Of a stretch of 10,867 nucleotides of DNA, positions 1-7,700 are shown piece after piece. The DNA comes from Clostridia bacterium (GTDB taxonomy: Bacteria; Bacillota_A; Clostridia; Christensenellales; Aristaeellaceae), in the NCBI GenBank assembly GCA_900754775.1, contig CAAEDZ010000269.1, forward strand, positions 1-10,867. The letters run 5' to 3'. The notes beneath the pieces were generated by a model, which was not told where the DNA came from, did no database searches, and worked only from the letters and a program-made list of their open reading frames with translations. Position 1 is the stretch's first letter. Each line of letters begins with the position of its first letter. The position numbers were made by a program, and so were the translations under genes.

Positions 1-699
1 GAGCTGACCCCGGCCCAGCGCGAGGAGCTGACGCGCCGCGATCTGGAAAGGCTTCGGCAGATGACCTTTTACGCCACCAGCCGGAGGTGCCTGCGTCATT
101 TCATCCTGAACTATTTTGGCGAGACGGACGCGCAGGAAACCTGCGACAACTGCTCCGTGTGCCAGGGCGAGCCCTTTGAGGTGGACACGGGCAGCGCGCG
201 CAGCCCCAAACCCGCGCAGGCACGGGCCATCGCCCGCGAGGAACGCAGAATGCGCAAGGCCGCTCCACGCGGACCGGAGGCGTCGCTGAGCGCCTGGGAG
301 CGGGCTCTGCTGGACAGCCTGAAAACCCTGCGCACGCTGCTGGCCGCCCGCACGCATGCGCCCGCCTATACCGTGTTTTCGGACGCATCGCTCATCGACA
401 TGGTGAAAAAGCGCCCGACTACGCTGGATACGTTTCTGGACGTGTCGGGTGTAGGACAGGCCAAGCAGCAGAAATACGGGCGGGTGTTTCTCAAGGTCAT
501 CCGTGATGGCATGGAACCCAACGAGGCGCTGGCGCAGGAGATGGACGACGGCCCCGGCCGCCTCTGGACCGATGAGGAGGAGGAGACCCTGCGCGGCGAG
601 TTTTCGCGCGGCGCTTCGGTGGATGACATGGCACAAAACCACCGCCGCAGCACCGGCGGCATCCGCAAGCGGCTGCGGGCGCTGGGACTGACCAAATAA
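1..699 (+). CDS. recQ: RecQ-family ATP-dependent DNA helicase, C-terminal part (5' end outside window)
   Basis: Open from base 1 in frame 1; 232 residues are visible and the helicase core lies upstream of the window. The RecQ zinc module is visible: Cys at visible residues 30, 48, 51 and 54 (C-x17-C-x2-C-x2-C), preceded by the FYATSRRCLRHFIL helix. A region resembling an HRDC domain follows at about 100-170 (SLIDMVKKRP, then SGVGQAKQQKYG). The tail at about 188-232 (LWTDEEEETL to IRKRLRALGL) resembles a Myb/SANT-like helix-turn-helix. RecQ proteins unwind DNA 3'-to-5' in recombination and fork repair. Oddity: only about 45 residues separate the last zinc Cys from the HRDC region, too few for the usual RQC winged helix of roughly 100 residues. 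The stop is 50 bases before the next gene on the same strand, so co-transcription is possible. The family is secure from the zinc motif; the symbol is by family, and strict orthology to E. coli RecQ is not shown. Confidence 0.88.
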   Translation, partial: ELTPAQREELTRRDLERLRQMTFYATSRRCLRHFILNYFGETDAQETCDNCSVCQGEPFEVDTGSARSPKPAQARAIAREERRMRKAAPRGPEASLSAWERALLDSLKTLRTLLAARTHAPAYTVFSDASLIDMVKKRPTTLDTFLDVSGVGQAKQQKYGRVFLKVIRDGMEPNEALAQEMDDGPGRLWTDEEEETLRGEFSRGASVDDMAQNHRRSTGGIRKRLRALGLTK

Positions 700-749
700 A
701 AAGAGGCCGCGCTGAGCGCAGGGCGGGCTACGATGGAGGGGGCGGAAAA

Positions 750-1145
750 TTGGAATACCGCTATGACGACCGGACGCTGGATGCGGGGACCTTTCCGGCG
801 CTGGTTCAGCAGGTATGGCCGGGAGAATACGACGCGGAGAAAACGCGCGCCGCTCTGGCCAGAACCATCAACATCACGGCCTGGGACGGCGGGCGCCTTG
901 CGGGCTGCCTGCGCATCCTCATCGACGGCTGCTATTTTGGCACCATCACGGAGCTGCTGGTGCTTCCCGCCTGCCGGCGGCAGGGCGTGGGCCGGGCGCT
1001 GATGGACCTGGCCCGCGCTCACGCGCCCACGCCGCTGTACTTCGGGGCCAAGCCCGGCGCGGAGGGCTTTTACGAAAAGATCGGCTGTGAGCGAAGCCTG
1101 CCCTCGTTTCTGATTCCCGGGGCGGGAACAAAAGACGAAGAATAG
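750..1145 (+). CDS. GNAT-family N-acetyltransferase (131 aa)
   Basis: Predicted cytosolic acetyl-CoA-dependent N-acetyltransferase; the substrate cannot be told from sequence. The acetyl-CoA pyrophosphate-binding motif is clear at residues 70-82 (LVLPACRRQGVGR, the R/Q-x-x-G-x-G/A signature). The C-terminal strand-helix with the usual Tyr is at about 97-112 (LYFGAKPGAEGFYEKIG). The length is typical of a single small GNAT domain, similar to minimal YhbS/ArsN2-like members. The start chosen is TTG at 750, because a strong GGAGGGGG site at 735-742 sits 7 bases upstream and the protein then begins with the expected first strand (MEYRYDD). An ATG at 733 lies in a different frame. The gene follows recQ by 50 bases and is closed by a strong terminator at 1147-1191, so it is probably the last gene of that transcript. 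Confidence 0.85.
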   Translation: MEYRYDDRTLDAGTFPALVQQVWPGEYDAEKTRAALARTINITAWDGGRLAGCLRILIDGCYFGTITELLVLPACRRQGVGRALMDLARAHAPTPLYFGAKPGAEGFYEKIGCERSLPSFLIPGAGTKDEE

Positions 1146-1146
1146 C

Positions 1147-1191
1147 AAACCGCCGCGACAGGGGGGAAGCCTCCCTGCCGCGGCGGTTTTT
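1147..1191 (+). terminator. Rho-independent terminator after the GNAT gene
   Basis: A long GC-rich inverted repeat begins 2 bases after the acetyltransferase stop. The left arm is 1147-1163, the loop is around 1164-1172, and the right arm (CCCTGCCGCGGCGGTTT) runs into a T-run ending at 1191. One base is bulged in the stem. It lies between convergent genes. Read on the minus strand it also folds 16 bases past the serS stop, but with only a TTT tail, so it may act weakly in both directions. Confidence 0.88.
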
Positions 1192-1207
1192 GATATCGTC
1201 AGACAGA

Positions 1208-2479
1208 TTACTTGATGATATCGGTGCCCATGTAGGGACGGAGCACCTCGGGCACGGTAACGGTGCCGTCCTCGTTCTGGTAGTTTTCCAGAATGGCGGC
1301 CACGGTGCGGCCCACGGCCACGCCGCTGCCGTTGAGCGTGTGGGCGAACTGGGGCTTTGCCTTGGGGTTTTCGCGGTAGCGGATGCCGGCGCGGCGGGCC
1401 TGGAAGTCCTCGCAGTTGGAGCAGCTGGAGATCTCCACATAGCGGCCGTAGCTGGGCATCCATACCTCGATGTCATAGGTCTTGGCGGCGCTGAAGCCCA
1501 TGTCGCCGGTGCACAGCGTCACCACCCGGTAGGGCAGGCCCAGCATCTGGAGCACCTTTTCGGCCTCGGCAGTCATGCTTTCCAATTCGTCGTAGCTCTG
1601 CTCGGGCTTGGTGATCTTGACCATTTCCACCTTGTTGAACTGATGCTGGCGGATCAGGCCGCGGGTGTCGCGCCCGGCGCTGCCCGCTTCGGCACGGAAG
1701 CACGTCGAGTACGCGCAGTGACGGATGGGCAGCTGCGCGCCGTCGAGAATCATCTCGCGGTACATGTTGGTCACGGGTACCTCCGCCGTGGGAATGAGGA
1801 AGGTGTCCTTGTCCACCTTGTAGGCGTCGTCCTCAAACTTGGGCAGCTGGCCGGTGCCGGTCATGGTGGCGCGGGTTACCATGTAGGGGGGATAGACCTC
1901 GTCATAGCCGTTTTCCACGTGGGTGTTGAGGTAAAAGTTGATGATGGAGCGCTCCAGCCGAGAGCCCAGCCCACGGTAGAAGGTAAAGCGCGCGCCGGAC
2001 ACCTTGGCGGCGGTGTCAAAATCCAGAATGCCAAGATCGGTGCCGATGTCCCAATGCGCCTTCGGCGTCCAGCCGAACTCACGCGGCGTGCCCCAGCGGC
2101 GCTTTTCGACGTTGTCGTGATCGTCCTTGCCCAGCGGCACGCTCTCGTGGGGGAAGTTGGGCAGGGTCATCAGGAAAGCGTCCATCGCGGCTTCCAGCTC
2201 GGCGATGTCCGCATCGAAGGCGGCGATCTCGTCGCCTACCTTGCGCATTTCCTCCATGATGCCGGCCACTTCCTCAGCGGAACCGCCCCTCTTTTTGATC
2301 TCGCCGATCTTTTTGCTCTCGGCATTGCGCAGGGCCTTCTTTTCCTCCACCTGCGCCATCAGGGTGCGGCGCTTCTCGTCCTGGGCGAGAAACTCGTCGA
2401 TGGAAATATCCTTGTTGCGCGCCTTGAGCGCGTCGCGCAGCTCCTGGGGATTTTGCCGAATCCGTTTGATGTCCAGCAT
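1208..2479 (-). CDS. serS: Seryl-tRNA synthetase
   Basis: Charges tRNA-Ser (and tRNA-Sec where present) with serine in the cytosol; a class II aminoacyl-tRNA synthetase acting as a homodimer. The protein has 423 residues, the usual length for bacterial SerRS. Residues 1-105 form the N-terminal helical arm that grips the long variable arm of tRNA-Ser ([11 protein letters not shown] start, charged coiled coil at about 30-100). The catalytic core follows: motif 2 around 258-285 ([17 protein letters not shown], then QFNKVEM), the serine pocket with TAEVPVTN (231-238) and [15 protein letters not shown] (349-363), and motif 3 at 384-398 ([15 protein letters not shown]). The start is the ATG at 2477-2479, with AAGGAGG at 2490-2496. 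The frame stays open for 103 more codons upstream, but that stretch is the T-box leader. Expression is very likely controlled by uncharged tRNA-Ser through that leader. Confidence 0.97.
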   Translation of the reverse strand: MLDIKRIRQNPQELRDALKARNKDISIDEFLAQDEKRRTLMAQVEEKKALRNAESKKIGEIKKRGGSAEEVAGIMEEMRKVGDEIAAFDADIAELEAAMDAFLMTLPNFPHESVPLGKDDHDNVEKRRWGTPREFGWTPKAHWDIGTDLGILDFDTAAKVSGARFTFYRGLGSRLERSIINFYLNTHVENGYDEVYPPYMVTRATMTGTGQLPKFEDDAYKVDKDTFLIPTAEVPVTNMYREMILDGAQLPIRHCAYSTCFRAEAGSAGRDTRGLIRQHQFNKVEMVKITKPEQSYDELESMTAEAEKVLQMLGLPYRVVTLCTGDMGFSAAKTYDIEVWMPSYGRYVEISSCSNCEDFQARRAGIRYRENPKAKPQFAHTLNGSGVAVGRTVAAILENYQNEDGTVTVPEVLRPYMGTDIIK

Positions 2480-2517
2480 GGATGGGTTGCCTCCTTGTAT
2501 GAATTCCTTCCGGTAAG

Positions 2518-2753
2518 AAAAACGCCCCTGACGGCTGCGCAATGCAGCCGCAGGGACGGAGGGGATGCGTTTCTCCGCGGTGCCACCCGGCTTAAGGCTT
2601 TCGCCTTCACTTTGATGCGCTGTATCGGGCGCGCCCGCGCGGCTCCTCGCCGCATGGCTCACATGACGGAACAGACTGCTGCCGCCGCAGCCTTGCACCG
2701 GACGGCTGCTCTCTTGAGGCGGCGCGGCGGCCATGATCATGGTCCCTGCCATG
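2518..2753 (-). promoter_or_regulatory. T-box leader of serS (tRNA-Ser sensing attenuator)
   Basis: Read on the minus strand, the leader has the standard T-box parts. The Stem I base is CATGGC (2748-2753) paired with GCCATG (2653-2658). A kink-turn-like internal loop follows, AGGGA (2743-2747) opposite TGA (2659-2661). Next come helix CATGA/TCATG and a specifier loop where TCC (2668-2670), a Ser codon followed by G, is the likely specifier. The distal arm has AGAGAG (2709-2714) and a CAGCC/GGCTG hairpin (2704-2708 with 2688-2692). The conserved T-box TGGCACCGCGG lies at 2575-2585. The terminator hairpin at 2523-2555 has a T5 run at 2518-2522. Uncharged tRNA-Ser should stabilise the antiterminator and allow serS transcription. 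This region also accounts for the gene-free interval 2480-2803 together with the promoter. Confidence 0.94.
2523..2555 (-). terminator. T-box attenuator terminator hairpin of serS
   Basis: On the minus strand, CCCTG-CGGCTGC pairs with GCAGCCG-T-CAGGG around an ATTGC loop, followed by GCG and five T (2518-2522). It sits between the T-box sequence and the serS ribosome binding site, where the T-box mechanism needs a conditional terminator. Confidence 0.9.
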
Positions 2754-2759
2754 GCGTGT

Positions 2760-2788
2760 ATTATACGCGCATTTACACGCTTTGACAA
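2760..2788 (-). promoter_or_regulatory. Sigma-A promoter of serS
   Basis: On the minus strand, -35 TTGTCA (2783-2788) and a perfect -10 TATAAT (2760-2765) are separated by exactly 17 bases. The predicted start site, about base 2753, coincides with the first pairing bases of the T-box Stem I, which supports both calls. Confidence 0.92.
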
Positions 2789-2803
2789 GCCCCCAAAATA
2801 CCG

Positions 2804-3073
2804 TCAGGAAAGGCTGTGCTTTACACGGTCATGCTCTTCGGCGCGCTTGGCGTTGTTGAAGCGGTCCAGCGTGCCCACCAGATAGCCCGTGATGCGGCGG
2901 ATGCGGTGGAAGGGGCGCTCGCCCAGATCGTAATTCAGTTCCACTTCGTCGCCGCAGACGTTGATGTCGATATGACGCGGCTCCACACCGTATTTTTTGG
3001 TGGCGCGGGCGATGTAGGCGTCGATTTCCTTTTGCTCAAGCGTGCCATTGGTCACGGTAACAGAACAAGCCAT
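2804..3073 (-). CDS. Small protein resembling the C-terminal glycyl-radical segment of anaerobic ribonucleotide reductase (NrdD-like, 89 aa)
   Basis: The C-terminal third (residues 57-86: RIRRITGYLVG, DRFNNAKRAEE, DRVKH) matches the end of class III NrdD, where the pattern is RR-x-(C/T)-G-Y-(L/I)-G ... N-x-x-K-x-E ... R-V-K-H. In NrdD the Gly of that GYL carries the glycyl radical; here it is Gly63. There is no room for the catalytic barrel, and only two Cys are present (C3, C40), so the four-Cys zinc site that precedes the radical loop in NrdD is absent. The N-terminal half (MACSVTVTNG, then a charged helix) is not recognised. I chose ATG 3073 because AAAGGATGG lies just upstream; the frame is open further up, through the promoter. 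Likely single-gene transcription, with no clear terminator before the serS promoter. Function unknown: it could be a spare radical domain (by analogy with YfiD/GrcA for pyruvate formate-lyase), a regulator, or a decayed family member. Confidence 0.72.
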   Translation of the reverse strand: MACSVTVTNGTLEQKEIDAYIARATKKYGVEPRHIDINVCGDEVELNYDLGERPFHRIRRITGYLVGTLDRFNNAKRAEEHDRVKHSLS

Positions 3074-3128
3074 GGTATACCATCCTTTCAAAAGCTGGCA
3101 AATGAGCACCACATATTGTGCTGAATCT

Positions 3129-3155
3129 ATTGTACCACGTTTTTTCGGAGTTGAA
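3129..3155 (-). promoter_or_regulatory. Likely extended -10 promoter of the NrdD-like gene
   Basis: On the minus strand, TGG-TACAAT (-10 at 3129-3134, with a TGn extension) lies about 56 bases upstream of the start codon. A poor -35 (TTCAAC at 3150-3155, 15-base spacer, or the overlapping CTTCAA at 16) accompanies it. The extended -10 can compensate for the weak -35. It is divergent from the ACT/MBL promoter about 45 bases away. Confidence 0.55.
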
Positions 3156-3199
3156 GCATAAATTTTTGATTCGTATAAAAAACATCGGGCCGCGCCCGC

Positions 3200-3228
3200 T
3201 TGTAAGCAGCGGCGGCTTGTGATATGCT
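3200..3228 (+). promoter_or_regulatory. Promoter of the double-ACT/MBL gene
   Basis: TTGTAA (3200-3205), a 17-base spacer ending in TGA, then TATGCT (3223-3228), giving an extended -10. The start site would be about 3235, leaving a leader of about 47 bases that ends in the AGGAAGG ribosome binding site (3264-3270). Confidence 0.6.
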
Positions 3229-3281
3229 TGGCTGCGTGAACGCTGCATATCCAATTCTTTGCAAGGAAGGGACGGCTGACC

Positions 3282-4712
3282 ATGAGGCAAACCTTCACCA
3301 CCACCATGCCCGACCGCGTGGGCGCTTTTTTGAAAGCAAGCCGCAGCATTGCGGGCGCGGGCGCGAACATTACGCGCGTGAGCTACAACAAGGCCGTGGA
3401 TATGCACATTCTCTTCATCGAGGTGGAGGGCACGCCGGACCAGCTTTCCCGCGTGGAGCGGGAGCTTGGGGCCATGGGCTACCTGCCCGACGGGCAGCGC
3501 CCGGCCACGGTGATCCTTCTGGAATTTGAGCTTGAGGACCGGCCCGGCGAGGTGCTGCCCGTGCTGGAGCTGATCGACCGCTTTCATTTCAATATTTCCT
3601 ACATCAGTTCGCAGGAAAACGGCGGGGCGTGCCAGCATTTCAGAATGGGCCTGCTGGTGGAGGATGAAGCGGCCGTGAGCCGCTTTATGCGCGAGGCTTC
3701 CACGCTGTGCCCCGTGCGGGTGATCCACTATGACCATGCGGAAAAAAACCTGGACAACACGGCATTTTACCTGAACTTTGCCGGTGAAGTGGGGCGCAGG
3801 GCGGGGCTTGACCAGCAGGACCGCCGGGAGCTGATGGTCAACGCCAATCAGGTGATGCAGATGCTGGACGGCCGCGACGAGGCCCCCTACAAGACATTTG
3901 AATACATCGGGAAATTTGCGGCGCAGCTGGACGCCTGCCGCGGCGACGCCTACGAAGTGCGCCTGACGGAGTGGCAGGGCCGCTGCGGCGCGCGCATGCG
4001 CGTGGCCGAGCCGCCCGCGGGCTGCAACGTGACCGTGATCGAGAAGGACGGCGAGGTGCTGTTTGTGGACGCGGGCTTTGCCTGCATGCGGCAGGAGACC
4101 GTGGCGGCGCTTTCCACGCTGGCCCGGCATTTCGGCAGCCGCCAGCGCACGGCCATCATCACCCACGCGGACGTGGACCACTGCGGCCTTCTGGACCTGT
4201 ACGACGATGTGTACATGAGCCGCAAATGCCTGCAAAACTTTGAATGGGAGCGGGCGGGGGAGCCAAATCTGCGCGAGCGCAACCCCGTGCACGCGCCCTA
4301 TGTGCGCATCAGCAAGCTGCTGTCGGGCTACCGGCCGCCCATGGCGGCGCGCCTGCATGTGGCGGGCGGGTCGCTTGCGCCCTGCCAGAGCCCGCTGGAG
4401 CGCATCGGCACGTTTGATTTTCACGGCCTGTCCTTTGAAATGTGGGAGGGCTTCGGCGGACATGTGGCGGGCGAAACCATCTGGGTGGAGCGGCGGGAGC
4501 GCATCGCGCTGACGGGCGACGTGTTTGTGAACCTCAAGGGCTTTACCCCGGAGCAGGCGGCCTTCAACCGCCTCGCGCCCTACCTGATGACCTCCGTGGA
4601 CACCGACCCCCGGAAGGCCGCCGCCGAGCGGCAGGCCCTCAAAAGCGTGCTGGGCGAGGGGGAGTGGATTGTGGCAGGCGCGCACGGCATGCCGGCTGTG
4701 TGGCGGCTGTAG
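3282..4712 (+). CDS. Double-ACT domain protein fused to a metallo-beta-lactamase-fold hydrolase (476 aa)
   Basis: Residues 1-75 form an ACT domain (TTTMPDRVGAFLKASRSIA, with the typical DRxG turn), and 77-150 form a second (ILLEFELEDRPGEVLPVLEL). ACT domains usually bind amino acids and control the attached activity. A helical linker spans about 155-222. Residues 225-476 look like a metallo-beta-lactamase fold with a full set of putative metal ligands: H295-A-D297-V-D299-H300 (an HxDxDH version of HxHxDH), H394 in GGHVAGE, D413 in TGDVFV and H468 in AGAHG. The reaction is unknown. No signal peptide or membrane segment is seen, so it is predicted cytosolic. The start ATG 3282 has AGGAAGG 11 bases upstream. 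The gene stands alone: divergent from the NrdD-like gene and convergent with the EndoQ-UvrD gene, with 15 bases between stop codons. Domain assignment is confident; substrate and ligand are not. Confidence 0.85.
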   Translation: MRQTFTTTMPDRVGAFLKASRSIAGAGANITRVSYNKAVDMHILFIEVEGTPDQLSRVERELGAMGYLPDGQRPATVILLEFELEDRPGEVLPVLELIDRFHFNISYISSQENGGACQHFRMGLLVEDEAAVSRFMREASTLCPVRVIHYDHAEKNLDNTAFYLNFAGEVGRRAGLDQQDRRELMVNANQVMQMLDGRDEAPYKTFEYIGKFAAQLDACRGDAYEVRLTEWQGRCGARMRVAEPPAGCNVTVIEKDGEVLFVDAGFACMRQETVAALSTLARHFGSRQRTAIITHADVDHCGLLDLYDDVYMSRKCLQNFEWERAGEPNLRERNPVHAPYVRISKLLSGYRPPMAARLHVAGGSLAPCQSPLERIGTFDFHGLSFEMWEGFGGHVAGETIWVERRERIALTGDVFVNLKGFTPEQAAFNRLAPYLMTSVDTDPRKAAAERQALKSVLGEGEWIVAGAHGMPAVWRL

Positions 4713-4727
4713 GGCCGCCGGGAAAGA

Positions 4728-7700
4728 TCAAAACAGGCTGAGCTGCTCCATGCGCACCGGGCGGGGGCGGGAGCGGACGGCCTCCCGCTCGCCGGGGATT
4801 TCCGCAAAGAAGGCGGAGGGCTCGCCCCCGCAGGAGACGATCAGCTCCTCCCGCGCGCGGGTGATGCCGACGAAATAGAGCCTGCGTTCCTCCGCCGCGT
4901 CGGCGGGGAGCGTTTCGCGCTCCAGAGGCAGGGCTCCTTTGGTGACCCCGGCGAGAAACACCACGGGAAATTCCAGCCCCTTGGCGCCGTGCAGCGTCAT
5001 CAGCCGCACCGCGCCGGACTGATACCCCGCGCCCGACGCGCGGCGGATATCCGCCTCCTCGCCCGAACGCAGCGTATCCAGCAGCCCGCCCATGGTGGAG
5101 AAAAACACCGCCGTGCTGAGCAAATGCTCCACGGCCCGGCCTTTCAGCCCCGCAAGGGCGCACAGCGCGTCCAGCAGCCTGCGGGGCTTTTCGCGCGCCA
5201 TGCGGGGGAAAAGCGCCTCCGCCGCGTCCAGCCAGGGCGCAAGGGGCGAGAAATCCGACAGCTCCCGCCGGAGGAAGGCCGGGCGGTCCGCCTCCCCGGC
5301 GCTTTGCGAAAGGGCCGCCGCCGCCCGCTGGCACAGGGGCGCGGGGACGCGCCACAGCGCGGTGAGGCAGGCGGTGAGCGAGGGCGCGTCCTGCGGGTCC
5401 GTCAGCGAGGCGAAAAAGCCCAGCGCGCCCCGCACCGCCGCGTCCTCCAAAAAGGCGTCGCGGCCATAGATGACGCAGGGGATGCTGTCGTGCGCGAGGC
5501 AGGTTTCGATCTGTTCCAGCTGGCGGCGGGTGCGGCAGAGCACCGCGATATCGGAAAACGGCCGGGCGGCTTCGCGGGCCATGTGCTGCGCGTCCAGCAT
5601 GTCCACGCCGCCGGCCATGCGCGCAATTTCCCTGGCGATCCAGATGCCCTCCGACAGCGGGTCGGGGGCCTGAACCGCGCGCACCTTCGCGCCATCGGGG
5701 CGGGTGGGAATCAGCGCGCGCTCCCCGCCGGGATTTTTGGAAATCACGCGCGCGGCCAATGCCAGCACCTGCGGCGTGGAGCGGTAGTTCCGCGTAAGGC
5801 GCATAACCTGCGCGTCGGGATTCTGGCTGAGCAGGCGCGCAAAGCAGTCCGCGTCCGCGCCGCGGAAGCCGTAGATGGCCTGATCGGGGTCGCCGATGAC
5901 AAACAGGCTTTGTCCCGCCTTGCTCCAATGGGCGATGAGGGCGTGCTGCACGGGGTTGATGTCCTGAAACTCATCCACCAGCAGGCAGGTAAAGCCGCGC
6001 CTGCCGGAGACGTCCACCTCCAGCGCCTCCAGCATCAGGCCGTCCAGATCCCGAAGGCCCAGCTCGCCAAGTCGGCTGTCATAGGCGTCGGGAAGCCACG
6101 CGGGCAGCGCGGAAACGGCGGGCGTGCGCTTACGCAGCCCGTTTTTGTACAGCGACAGCAGCCGAAGCGCCTCGGCGGGGGAGAGGCGCTCGCCGTGTTC
6201 GTCAAGCAGGGTTTTGACGGTTTCCAGCGCCTGCGCGCGGCTGATGAAGGGCCGCGGCGGAACGAGGCCGAGGCAGATGGCGTGGAACGTGCCCACCGTG
6301 AGCCCGCGCACGGCCTTTTTGCCGAGGCGGTCCGTCAGGCGTTCCAGCATTTCGGCGGCGGCCTGACGGGTGAAGGTGACGGCGGTGATCCGGGTGGGGG
6401 AGACGCCCTCGTGCTCGATCAGCCACGCGATGCGGGAAACGAGCGTGCGGGTTTTGCCCGTGCCCGGCCCGGCGATGACCGCCGTGCAGGCGGCCTGCGT
6501 GCGGATGGCGGCGTCCTGCTCGGGGTTGGGCGCGGGGGCGGGGTCCGGACCGGCTTCGGGCAAAGGCGCGGGGGCGGGCGCGGCGGCCCGTGCGCGGGGT
6601 TTGGCGCGGGCAGCAGGCGCGGCCGGTCCCAGCAGCGAGGTCTGCCCGGAGAGCATTTCGAGCTCGCCCGGCGCAAAGAGGGAGATCACGCCGTATTCGC
6701 CGTCATAGCCCGCCTTGCGGATCACCTGCCCGGCGCGCATGCGGCGCACGCCCTCGGCCACGGCGAATCCCGCCTCCCGCTCGATGTCGGCGGGGTCCAG
6801 CTCGCGCAGGATGCGCATTTCCGGGCCAAGGCGCCTGATGAGCGAGATATACGTTTCCTGCACCCGCTTGGACGCGGGGCCCGCGCCCAGACAATCCGCC
6901 AGCACCTCGGGCAGGGGGATGAGGCTTTCAAAGGGCCTGGGCAGGGGAGCGGGCGCGGCGCGGTCGGCCAGCTGCTCCACGCGGCTGAGCACGCCGACGG
7001 TGATCGCCCGTCCGCAGACGGGGCAGCGCCCGCCCAGCGCCGCCGTTTCGGCGGGCTCCAGACAGCACTGGCAGCGCCGGTGCCCGTCCAGATGGTACTT
7101 GCCCTCCTCCGGGTAAAATTCGACGGTGCCGTGCAGGCCCTCGCCGGTTTCCAGCGCGCGCCGCAGCGCGGGGTAGGAAGGCGCGCCCTCCAGCACGTTG
7201 GCCTCGCGGCCCAGCTTGGCGGGGGAATGCGCGTCGGAGTTGGAGACCAGAAGGTAGCGGTCCAGCATGGACAGGCGGCGGTTCATGGGCGGGTCGGAGG
7301 AAAGGCCGGTTTCCAGCGCGTGGATATGGCCGGACAGGTCGCCATAGCATTCTTCCAGCGTGGAAAAATCCGAAAACGCCCCAAAGAGCGAAAAGTGCGG
7401 CGTCCAGATATGGGCGGGAATGAAGATGGCCTGCGGACAGCAGTCCAGCGTGATTTCCAGCAGGTCGCGGCTGTCCAGCCCCAGAATGGGCCGTCCGTCG
7501 GAATGGAGATTGCCGATGGCCTCCAGCCGGTGGGAGAGGGCTTCGGCGGCTTCCAGCCCCGGCAGGAGGATGACATGATGCACCTTGCGCGTTTTTCCGC
7601 CGCGTTTGTAGATGGTGCTGATCTCGCCCGACACCACGAAGCGCGGCGTATCGCCGGCGGTTTCGCAGGGCAGGCGGTATTCGTCCCTGAGGCGGTAGAG

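Noticed and set aside
1190..2785. A 531-codon open frame on the plus strand opposite serS and its leader
   Set aside because: It runs straight through the serS promoter, T-box and terminator, and the serS product is unambiguous.
2480..2788. A 103-residue N-terminal extension of SerRS
   Set aside because: The stretch holds the promoter, T-box, attenuator and ribosome binding site, and SerRS normally begins with [15 protein letters not shown] sequence.
3036..4685. A 549-codon minus-strand frame opposite the ACT-MBL gene
   Set aside because: It resembles no known domain, while the plus-strand frame has two ACT domains and a full MBL metal site.
4702..4719. GGCGGC/GCCGCC hairpin over the ACT-MBL stop as a terminator
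   Set aside because: A 6-bp stem with no T-run on either strand; inverted GC hexamers are expected by chance at this base composition.
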